Assembly (NCBI GenBank): GCA_029844215.1
Contig: CM056728.1
Location: 8,396,001-8,460,000, forward strand
Origin: Przewalskia tangutica
Taxonomy: Eukaryota > Streptophyta > Magnoliopsida > Solanales > Solanaceae
Length of the DNA stretch: 64,000 nt
Direction of reading: 5' to 3'
Part shown: piece by piece, positions 23,936-33,965 of the stretch
Layout of the letters: each line of letters begins with the position of its first letter
How positions within the stretch are numbered: position 1 is the stretch's first letter
Position numbers and translations under genes: made by a program
Notes under the pieces: model-generated
Told to the model about the DNA's origin: nothing
The model's input: only the letters and a program-made list of their open reading frames with translations
The model's database searches: none

Positions 23936-24063
23936 TACGATGGTATTCTATTATGGAAGATTCAGAGCTACGGCTACCTCTCCAGATGCAAGATTGATCC
24001 GCCAAAAATATTGCTGAAAGAAGGCACCATGTGTGTGCACCAAAATCTCTTTCAAGAGGGGAT
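23936..24063 (+). mobile_element. Copia A 3' internal fragment with polypurine tract
   Basis: It resumes the Copia A sequence interrupted at 1699 and matches 28877-29005. It ends in a purine tract (AAGAGGGGA) just before an LTR that starts TGTTGGAAATTTG. Confidence 0.85.
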
Positions 24064-25295
24064 TGTTGGAAATTTGCCTTTGGTGGAGGTTGGGTCCGCC
24101 CATCTTCAATGACTTAAACATCATGGTTCCACATGTTGGAGAACCTGGTTCTTTACATGTGTGTAATCTACTAAGTGAGTAGATGATTGTAGGACCAAGA
24201 ATCATCAAATTCCATTAAGAAATGGAAGAGATATTGGTTCGCGAAGTAAGGTGTTTGAGACATGGAAGAGTGGTGTGTGACAAAGTTACCACATCGGTAG
24301 TAAAAGAAAGATTTGTTCATGTTATAAGTCTTTAAACTGAATAAGGGATTGGGACCCCAAGGGGTAACCCATGTGTTTGAAGGAGGGAGGACCAAGGTGT
24401 GCTTGGGTTCGAAAATAGACCCACACGTTCACCACCACCACCCACCCGGGTCGGGTCGCGGGCTGCGGGGCTGTTCTGACATTATCTTTTTGGACTCCAG
24501 ATTTTATTATAATTACAGTTTGGTCCCTGAAGTTTCCAGAAAGCGTCGGAGCTGCGCCTCCAGGCTGCAGGGCCACGGCGCCAACGTGCAGGGCCGCGGC
24601 GCTGCGACCGTTTCTCATAGGTTTAATGTCATTAAGTTGTTGGAACGTTGGACACTTATTCCTGAACGTTTTGGCTCTTCATTGAGCCTCATAAACAGCC
24701 CCCTTAACAGTCATTAAAACCCAATTAACACCTTCTCTCCTTCTTAAACTATATAACTATGCCTTATTTCAGATTTGAGAAGAGAGACACAATGTACAAG
24801 AACAAACCTAAGAGAAATACTCTCTACACTTGGATGATTTCAGATTTGATGAAATCTCTTCTTTTCTTGCAATCTTACACTCAAAGATCCTTCTATTCTA
24901 GCGAACACTTGAGTTTCCTTTGCTCATTTGTTTGATTGCTGCTTTATCTTGGGAGATAAGTTGCCATTACACCATTGAAATGATATACGGGGCAATATTA
25001 TCTTAAGGATAGATCAAGAATTTGGTCGACTCAGCAAGTCAATTATCTTGTTATATTTCCAGATTCTAAACATAATGTTGTTGTTGTTCTCAAAGGACTT
25101 GCTGCAGTTTCAACCAAGATCTCAAGACTTCAAGGAAGGATAAAAGACCGAAGATCAATATCATCAACACTTATTGATGTTGTGACAACTGATGTTAGAC
25201 TTCAAACCTATTATATTGAAATTGTAATTGATTATTCTTTCTAAGCACTAGTGATAGTTGTATACTATTCACATACATCCACTATAACACCAACA
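24064..25295 (+). mobile_element. Copia A LTR (left of pair)
   Basis: A 1232-bp LTR, TGTTGGAAATTTG to ACACCAACA. It is preceded by one Copia A internal 3' end and followed by another internal region, so it sits between two internal segments. It has a GC-rich block at about 24455-24610 containing GGCGCCAACGTGCAGGGCC. It is very similar to 29006-30187. Confidence 0.85.
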
Positions 25296-28200
25296 GTCTT
25301 AAGATAATATTGTACTAGTGCTAGAAAGAGGAGGGCCAACAATTCTGGTCCGAGTTTGGGTCTCTCTTTGACGATAGTTACAAATCTATTTTCGTCAAAG
25401 ATGAGATCTCAATGATTGATCTTTAACTTCAAAGATAATGTTGATAGTCTTGTTGGCAAGGCTAAGGGTCAAGGAAGAGTTGTTGTCACCGCTCCCGAAA
25501 GTGGTGTAAACAAGTGTCTACATAGGTTGAGGATGTCAATTGGAACTTGAGGAGAAGGCTGGAGATGATGGTTCATCTTGTAGCAGGAAGCCTCCATCTT
25601 ATGGTAAGTAGGATTTGGACACATGACGAACGTGGGCCAAATCTCAAAGGTATGAGTTAATTATTTATTCCTTTGTCAAAAATGCGATTAAAAGAGGTCT
25701 GATTAAAATAAATTGAATAAGGCTACAAATATGAAAGTATATCTTTATATTCCCTACGCCTTAAAATCAGAAAGTTTAATCTAACTTACCTTTCCGTTTA
25801 AATATTGGACTGTTATAAACAACGGCCTAAAAAGATATGGACTTAGATTGTAATAAAATGATTTTATGGACAATCCTAAGCAACGGAAGAGGACTAAAGA
25901 CAAGGACTAAAGACAATCATGTCACCGTTTCAGACAGAAGATCCATCTTTTGACAGGATAGTAGCGGACACTAAGTCATACAAAGCCGACGGGCGACTGG
26001 AGTGGTTCAGAGTTATCAGATCTCAATAGATCTGAAGGCCAAAAGAAAGGCAGAAAAGAAATTGGACACTCAGTCTGCCAAGGCAACTAGAGTGGGCCAC
26101 AGAGTCTAGATCACTTGTGATCCGGTTACGTCCTAACCACGGGCAAGAGGTTGCTCATGTGAAGCAACACTACCTTCAAAGTAGACGAAATTGAAGAGGT
26201 TGTCCTCAAAAGGACTTAAGGGATGAGATCACTCTTAAACGAGGTGATACATGTCCTAAAATTGGTGTCAAGGACGCTGTTGGACAATATGGCTTGAGTT
26301 TTTCGCCTCATGTCCCACAGGTCAATAATAACCAAAAGTGGTACAGTAAAATTGTAGCCAAGTGGATGATATGTTTGTAATCCGTGCATCTATGCTATCA
26401 TAGATTAAGACACGTTAAATAGAAAGTCATTCAAAAGCCAACAAAATTGAGATTGTTGCCATCTGTCGACATAAACCCTCAAATGAATGTGAGGTAGGCG
26501 AATAGGAAAAATCACCTTTCCGTTCCATCAAAGGATTAGATAAAGAAGCACCGCTCCTCTATAACTTAGTAACACCTACTTGGGTGATTTAAAGTTTGTA
26601 CAAATAGAGGGGGAGACAAGTACGTTTTGATCTTAATTGATGATGATACAACGTATTGTATCCTTTGTTGAAGACAAAGATGAAATGAGTTAGAAACGCT
26701 GCGGCGCCTCCCTGCAGGGCAGCGGCGGCGCCGCTACGAACTGGTTTCAGGCGCGCGCTCTCTGATGCCACGGCGCCAGTGCCAAATTAAAGTCGCGCCT
26801 CCCAAGAGTTCTGGATTCTTTAAAGTTATCTTTTATTGAAGAGAAAAAAGAGTAATTGCTCTAGGTTAACAAAAACCCGCGAGGGCTTGATTGTACGGAA
26901 CGAGATATTCCAGATCTACAGGACTCGAAAGTTGCTGGCTATCCGGAACTTAATGTTCCAGATCTACAAAACTTAGGGATTCTAGATGTTGAACCAAACC
27001 GGAGCAAAGGAGGGGACAAAGACTTGTTCCAGGATATCTAGCTTATATGGTTAAGAATAAACCATGGACAAATTGAGAATTGTCATCTGCAGAAGCGCTG
27101 CTTTGGAAATAAGCTATAGAAATAGATTCTGTCAGATAAAACCATACTTATGTGCAGGTAGATCTTTCTCCGGGAAAAGAACCCGTGGGTTATAAAAGTA
27201 GATAGATCTATTGACAAGCATAAGGCCTCGGTTACCAAGACATGAGTTCCTATGTGAATAGCTTAACATCCAGGGCCACCGCTATGCGGCGTGACATGGA
27301 TGTTGAGACAACATTCTTAACCGGAGAGTTAGGTTTGAGGAATGTTGGGCTTATTCCTGAAATTCCTTTATGGTCCCGGAAATGTCTACATTTTGGTCTT
27401 GAAAGTTTCAGATAGAACATAAACAATGAATCTGACTACAGAAACATTGATTATGATGTTAGAAAGCCAACATTTGGAAAACCATAAGTCCAGAAGTGGA
27501 AGAAGAAAGTAATATGGAACAACCAGAAGGGTTTGAGGTTTCAAGAAAGAGAAGAAAGTCTGCCGGTTTGTCAAATCTCTGTGCGGGCTGAAACGGGCCT
27601 AAAGTTTTGGCACAAAACATTTCTCCTGAAATATATGTTTCAATATGAAAGGATATGGGTATTGCAGATGACATCTCAGGTTTGGAATTTCTAAGACATC
27701 TAACGGACTGGTCAGATTCCAAACTCCTCTATGAGGAGCTTGACAGTCTCGTTGAAGTCACCAATGAATTTGAATCACAAAATTGATTGGAATCATGGTG
27801 CACCCATATGCCAGGAGAGATATGCTCAGGTCACACTGTGATTGACGTGGTATTGGTTCATAACAGAAGATGTTGAACTAAGGTTCACTCGTGATTCTGA
27901 AAATGATCAATAGAATGCGTTAAGACAGATGTGACGACATTTGTATTATTCGCGTATCTATGATATTCTGGATGTCCAATGGTTTTGGGAGAACAAAGTG
28001 ATGCAAACTGGACATAAGACTTGAAGAACACCAATGTGCATGGTGTGTCTTAGGAAAATCCTCTAAGCAAACCTTGCATCGGCCGATTCATGATGGAACC
28101 GGAGTTCATCGCTTCACACAAAGGATGATGAGGAGTTGAGTAACTTCAGAACTACTTAGAGGATGTCCCTTCTTAGGAGTAACTCGTGTCTGCTCTAGTG

Positions 28201-29005
28201 TGACACTGTGAGAGCACGAATGACGACGTATGAACATATATGTTGCAGACATAAAACCGAATGGCAGTTGATCTTCACGGGTAACACTTTCTTAATTACT
28301 AATCAAAAGAGAAAATAATAGACCCTCACATATCAGGAATTCTGCCTGTCTAGGGGAATTGGTTTAGAACCCAATCAATAAGAACTGATATAATGGACAC
28401 CCAACCTTACAGACTGGAGATCCCAGGAGTAAGATTCAATGGGAAAACTAAATTGTAAAGGTTCAGTTGGGCGCTTCGATGAAAGTAAGAGCACTTTGGA
28501 TAATGGTTCTTAAGAAATATAATCCAAGGTCATTCCCATGATAGACATTAAGTGCTACATGCAGAGGGGGTAAAGGTTAAGCTTCCAAAAACCTTTAATG
28601 ATCCTCAACAGTTGAGGTTAGGTTGGAAAACTTTTAATGGTGCCTAACACTTATAAAGTGGGGGTATTACAGGATACCTTGTAGGAGACCATCTATTTAA
28701 GTGCGAGGACAGGCCGCCTCAAATGAACGCACTTAAGAATTCAAGTGTGTCCACGGCCCACGATGGACAGAACATAAAGAAGGATTGAGTAGGAAATATG
28801 TTGTGTTGATACCATTGTCTTGGCATATACTAAACACAGACAGTTCAAGACATCATGTTCACCGCGCAATAAATATATACGATGGTATTCTACTATGGAA
28901 GATTCAAAGCTACGGCTACCTTTCCAGATGCAACATTGATCCGCCAAAAATATTATTGAAAGAAGGCACCATGTGTGTGCACCAAAATCTCTTCCAATAG
29001 GGGAT
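25296..29005 (+). pseudogene. decayed Copia A internal region
   Basis: Coding remnants appear in the Copia order with frequent stops and frameshifts. An integrase start is visible near 26600-26650 (GGDKYVLILIDD). Reverse transcriptase is visible around 27160-27620 (the PVGYK block, the MEQPEGFEV block and CQISVR). RNase H is visible around 27890-28120 (RFTRDSEN, DANW and SKQTCIGR blocks). A GC-rich block at 26695-26790 interrupts the integrase region. The 3' untranslated part (28640-29005) matches 1468-1699 plus 23936-24063. No open frame spans a domain, so it is inactive. Confidence 0.75.
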
Positions 29006-30187
29006 TGTTGGAAATTTGCCTTTGGTGGAGGTTGGGTCCGCCCATCTTCAATGACTTAAACAACATGTGGTGGTTCCACATGTTGGAGAACCTGATTCTT
29101 TACATGTGTGTAATATACTAAGTAAGTAGATAACCGTAGGGCCAAGAATCGTCAAATTCCATTGAGAAATGGAAGAGATATTGGTCCGCGAAGTAAGGTG
29201 TTTGAGATATGGATGAGTGGTGTGTGACAAAGCTACCACATCGGTAGTAAAAGAAAGATTTGTTCATGTTATAAGTCTCTAAACTGAATAAGGGATTGGG
29301 ACCCCAAGGGGTAACCCATGTGTTTGAAGGAGGGAGGACCTAAGTGTGCTTGGGTTCGAAACTAGGCCCACACGCGCACCACCACCACCCGCCCGGGTCG
29401 GGACGCGGGCTGCGGGGCTGTTCTGACATTATCTTTTTGGACCCCAAACTTTATTATAATTACAGTTTGGTCCCTAAAGTTTTCAGAAAGTGTCGGAGCC
29501 GCGACGCCAACGTGCAGGGCTGTTGGAATGTTGGGCACTTATTCCTGAACGTTTTTGCTCTTCATTGAGTCTCATAAACAACCCTTTTAACAGTCAGTAA
29601 CACCAATTAACACCTCCCCTCCTTCTTAAGCTATATAACTATTCCTTATTTCAGATTTGAGAAGAGAGACACAATGTATAAGAACAAACATAAGAGAAAT
29701 ACTCTCTACACTTGGATGATTTCAGATTTGATGAAATCTCTTCCTTTCTTGCAATCTTACACATTCAAAGGTCCTTCTATTCTAGCGAACACTTGAGTTC
29801 TCTTTGCTCATTTGTTTGATTGATGTTTTATCTTGGAAGATAAGTTGTCATTACACTGTTGAAAGGATATACGGGGCAATATTATCTTAAGGATAGATCA
29901 AGAATTTGATCGACTCAGCAAGCCAATTATCTTGCTATATTTCCAGATTCTAAACATAATGTTGTTGTTGTTCTCAAGGGGCTTGCTGAAGTTTCAACCA
30001 AGATCTCAAGACTTCAAGAAAGGATCAAAGACCGAAGATCAAGATCATCAACACTTATTGATGTTGTGACAATTGATGTTAGACTTCAAGCCTATTATAT
30101 TGAAATTATAATTGATTATTCTTTCTAAGCACTAGTGATAGTTGTATACTATTCTCATACATCCATTGTAACACTGTAACACCAACA
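29006..30187 (+). mobile_element. Copia A 3' LTR
   Basis: A 1182-bp LTR, TGTTGGAAATTTG to ACACCAACA. It is preceded by a purine tract and followed by single-copy-looking sequence starting AGTGT. It has a shortened GC-rich block (about 29395-29520) compared with the left copy. Its right edge lies 745 bp upstream of the RING gene start codon. Confidence 0.85.
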
Positions 30188-30469
30188 AGTGTCACGGTCT
30201 ATGACTAGTTTTAATATATTAATAGGTTATTAGGGAAATAGTTTCACCAACAAACATAAGTTATTAGACCATATTAATTTCTAATCCTATGGATCCTTTT
30301 AAAGTTTGGGACTTCATTTTAATGGAATCTGTCAGTAGTAATTCTAAAATCGATATTTTTTGAAGTTTTTCTTATTACTCTCTCTTGTTCCCGATAGTAG
30401 TTATTATGCTGTTTGTGCTCGGAATACCGTGTTTAGTTTTCATCAAATTAAGGCCTTAATTATGGTTTA
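30188..30469. other. intergenic, no feature recognised
   Basis: AT-rich sequence between the Copia LTR and the Stowaway MITE. I see no gene or repeat in it. Confidence 0.5.
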
Positions 30470-30687
30470 CTTCATCCGTTTCAAAATAAATGTAATAAAT
30501 ACAGATTATAATTTACTAAGATATCCATATTTACTAATTGAGAAATATTAAAAAAGACTACTTCTTCAATGTTAAGGTTATAATTGGAAACAAATGTCAA
30601 CTTTGTTTTTGAATTCCTAATAAAGTGACACTTATTTTTGGACAATATTTTTAATATAAAGCAACAATTATTTTGGGACGGAGGGAG
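30470..30687. mobile_element. Stowaway-type MITE (Tc1/mariner)
   Basis: A 218-bp element flanked by TA (30468-30469, 30688-30689). Its termini are inverted repeats: left CTTCATCCGTTTCAAAATAA, right TTATTTTGGGACGGAGGGAG, the latter being the complement of the typical Stowaway end CTCCCTCCGTCC. There is no coding capacity. It lies about 245 bp upstream of the RING gene start codon, inside the likely promoter. Confidence 0.88.
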
Positions 30688-30792
30688 TATAATATGGAAA
30701 TAACATTAAAAATGGTGTTCATGTGTTATTTTGGTCTGCCTAGGAAAATAACATATGTCTGTAGAAATGATGATAACGATTGAGAGGGTAGT

Positions 30793-30798
30793 TATATA
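30793..30798 (+). promoter_or_regulatory. candidate TATA box of the RING gene
   Basis: TATATA in GTTATATAAC lies 135 bp before the proposed ATG. A CT-rich leader (TTCTTCTTCTTC, about 30906-30920) lies in between, as is common in plant 5' untranslated regions. Position and context are the only support. Confidence 0.45.
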
Positions 30799-30932
30799 AC
30801 ATTTTTCCACATGGATTGTTTCTCTTGGCGAAAGTTTGCCACCGTTTGGTTCTCTTTAAAACTCAATTCCCCTCATTGCTGTTTCTTTCGTGCATCAAAA
30901 ATATTTCTTCTTCTTCTTCTTTACTTTAATAT

Positions 30933-31975
30933 ATGCAGAAAAATAATCAGAACCCTTTTGCCAGAGATACTGCAACAATGCCTACCAAACATGGAAGTTC
31001 GTTCATTCGCCTTATACCCACATTATTCTAAATTTTTCTTTTTTTTTCTGCTTCAAGATAGTAATTTGATATATTTTTTTGGTTGGAATTTGGTGCAGAG
31101 AATAATAAGAGGAAGCAAGTTATGGGGGAACCTTCTGGAACAGCAAGGCATCAGCAAGTAACGATACCGACGACGAACATTTTCTCGGTGCAGCCTCAGC
31201 AGCAAGTGCAGCAACTGCCTTGCCAATTCTCCTCTGCCCTTCAACTCAACTTCAACAACAACCAGCCTGAACCCGAAATTAATAATCTCGACAGATTTAT
31301 GTCGAGGCCCTTCACTTCCTACACGTCCTTATTAACTGAAGGCCTTGAAGAACAGAATTATGCTCCTATTAACATTCATCGCCAAGTTGAACAGACTACT
31401 AAAGCCCATGTACGCCTCTTCGTTCAAATTTTACTACTCATTTTGTGTTTTCCGTCTCGTTTAATATAGCGGAGTATTAAACTTTAATGCAGATCGATGA
31501 GGTGAGGAACATGTTGCACAATGTCTATAGGCAGCACTTCATCAACCTTAAGAACAGTGCGAAAAAGGAAGCAGGGAAGAAAGTGAAGGAGAAACAGGAA
31601 GAACTAAGGGAAGCAAGGATGAGAATATCCCAACTGGAACTAACTGCTGGACAGTTAAATTACATGGGGCAAATCTCGCAATCCGGAGTTAGGACTCTTT
31701 TAAGGAGGATTGCACTGCAGGACGCGGCGCTTCGTGCCGGGGCAGGCGGCGGCGGCTCAGAGTCACACGAGTCCTCCTGCGTTGATCCGAATACTGTGGA
31801 GCCACCGCCGAATATGGGCTCATGCAGAGCGTGCGGCAGTGGCGAGGCGACTGCCATAATATTTCCTTGTCGACACCTTTGCGTCTGTGCAACATGCTCA
31901 CTCTCTGCTGCTGTGGATGCATGCCCCGTTTGTCAATCTCCCAAGGAGAATGTCTATGAAGTCATTCTTCCTTGA
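30933..31975 (+). CDS. BOI/SBP1-type RING E3 ubiquitin ligase
   Basis: Three exons are proposed: 30933-30996, 31099-31409 and 31493-31975. Introns are GT-AG and phases agree (one base carried over intron 1, none over intron 2), giving about 285 residues. The C-terminal RING starts CRACGSGEAT and contains PCRHLC and CPVC (about residues 236-272), a C3HC4 pattern typical of BOI-related and S-RNase-binding proteins. Before it lie a Lys/Glu-rich predicted coiled coil (about 145-180) and a Gly-rich linker. The N-terminus is Gln/Asn-rich with NNKRK, a possible nuclear signal. Family members transfer ubiquitin in stress, cell-death or gibberellin signalling; the role here is inferred. The start is the weakest part: exon 1 is short and chosen because its donor restores the frame. 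The frame at 31083 starts with TTG, not ATG. The gene lies between repeats, but its introns are free of them. Confidence 0.88.
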
Positions 31976-33366
31976 GGAGTTATTAATATAATCACATGTA
32001 ACTAATACTTACATTTTGCTACTGCTATGTATTATTGGAGGTTTGAAGATTCTATGTTTTCGATTATGGATTGGATTATAATTAATAATATCGGTTTAGA
32101 GTTTGATTAATAGTTTTTATGGTGGACCATTTTCTTTATTGACTCGGTTTCTGATTTAGCATGAATGGCTGCAATTTATTTACTCTACTACTTGATTTGA
32201 AAAGCTAAATATAAAATACGTTGCAATAAAATCCTTGTCATTGCTTAGACAAGCTATCACTGATCTATGGTTATTACCATCTCTCGAACTAACTAACTAA
32301 AAGAGAAAGACAAGAAAGGTGGTTTGGAGTGAGATATAGAGAAATGGATAAAGAAAGAGGCGAACCTGGGCAAGGAAGAAATGCACAAGGTGTGGCGGCC
32401 ATCATTAGTCTACTCTTGAATTGTGTATGGTTACTGATAAAGGCAAACAAATAATGTAAGTGTGCTAATTTACTTTCGAGGATAAGTCTTTAATGCTTTC
32501 GAGGTGATTACGGAGAACTAACACTCAATATGTGAAAATTTTCATACCTACTTTACCATTTGAAGTACATTTGGTAAAACCATTTCTGAAACACACATTA
32601 TGGAGTAATTGTATGTTCAAGACTTTAACTTTATTAGTGTATTTTGGGAACTTTATCAGTATCTTAAAATTAGATGTGATGCATGTGCAGTAAATGAGAA
32701 GCAAGTTGTGAAACCATAACTTAGTAGTAGTTTAACAAGCTAGGCTTATTTGGTGTGAGTATGTATTGCTCGCTCAGGAATTAGTGGTTTACAAAAACTG
32801 TAGAAGATTGGCCTCACATATTCTGCTTGTCTCAGCACCAGGGACAAGTTAAACAGTACTTGCTATAGCAATTTTGAAAGCTTTGTACCTCAGCTATAAA
32901 CTCCACCAGAATGAGAATTTTGGAGTCCTTTAAATGTCCTGGTAGGTATCAGTTAACCACAAACATCTAATGCCGTAATGTTTAAGTAGTTTCCTGAAGT
33001 AGTAACTTTGAGAATTTCCATTCTATCAATAGTTAATAAAAGTTCTTACATTCCATATAGGTGTAGCTTCAATTACAGTTAGCTCAACAAATAATAGTTA
33101 CCTGTTTTGGATCTTTGTGTAGTACTTACTCTGAATATACTACATTACAACATGATGGGATGTCTTCATTAAACTAATTTGAGTAACCTAACAGGGATGT
33201 GTCTCTCTCATTTCTATAAACGCACTGCATCAAATACACATCCGTATATTCTTTTTGGCGGTCCTTCATGTGACATACAGTCCTATTTTTATGTGGCTGG
33301 AAAAACATAAGGTAACTCAAAGTATACTTTTCATTAATTCACGTGTTAAACTAATTTGAGTAACCT
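31976..33366. other. intergenic region downstream of the RING gene
   Basis: AT-rich sequence with the probable 3' untranslated region in the first 100-150 bp. I see no further gene. A 21-bp exact direct repeat (TTAAACTAATTTGAGTAACC plus T) occurs at 33169-33189 and 33346-33366, about 155 bp apart. Confidence 0.5.
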
Positions 33367-33691
33367 GAAGATCGAGATTGCAGCCTTCAGGTTGCAAGTT
33401 CGATCCCCTCCGGATACGTTCTCCGGTGCATATGCCTCGTATTAAAGTCTGACTGCTTAACCGCGCGGGCATGTTGCAGTGTGGGATGATCCTCCCCTCC
33501 TCCTGTGAGGAGGTCAGTCTTGTAGTATTGATCCGTTGGTGGTGATCAGACACTGAATGCGGGGTGCACATCCAGCGATTCGCGGCTAAGGGCGGGTTCC
33601 ATCGCCTCCAGGAGCCTAGTACCAATACTTATGCAGGTACTAGCGATATGGGGTACTAAGACCACCCCGAGACCTGGATTATAAAAAAAAA
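33367..33691 (+). mobile_element. SINE-like sequence with poly(A) tail
   Basis: It is GC-richer than its surroundings. It contains a tRNA B-box-like stretch (CAAGTTCGATCCCC, about 33398-33411) and ends GACCTGGATTATAAAAAAAAA. No clear A box and no TSD pair were found, so it looks 5'-truncated. Other origins, such as a fragment of another retroelement, are possible. Confidence 0.45.
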
Positions 33692-33957
33692 GAGTGCTTC
33701 CAAATCTCCTCAACATAAGGACAACTATTGATAGTTAGACATCTCTTTTTCAAGTCCCGGGTGATTAGTTATTTGGTTCTGACCATAACTGCAAAAGAAA
33801 AAGCTATTCCTGACAAAAGAAATGTCAAACCAAAAGATAGCTTTTAGATCCTTCAAGATTTAGACTTACTCATGAGACATCATTTGTCAGAGCACATACT
33901 AGTGTCTGACAATTTATTTTGTCGCTAAAGATAATATTTTTAGCGATGATATGATAG
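33692..33957. other. unassigned sequence, right part CACTA-like
   Basis: From about 33905 it carries TTTGTCGCTAAAG and TTTTAGCGATGA motifs. These resemble the subterminal repeats seen at 37545-38023 on the other side of the hAT insertion. The CACTA 5' terminus was not found. Confidence 0.35.
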
Positions 33958-33965
33958 CTTTCAAC

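Noticed and set aside
31083..31469. Frame starting at 31083 as the N-terminus of the RING protein
   Set aside because: The start codon is TTG and lies before a splice acceptor; an upstream ATG exon restores phase better.
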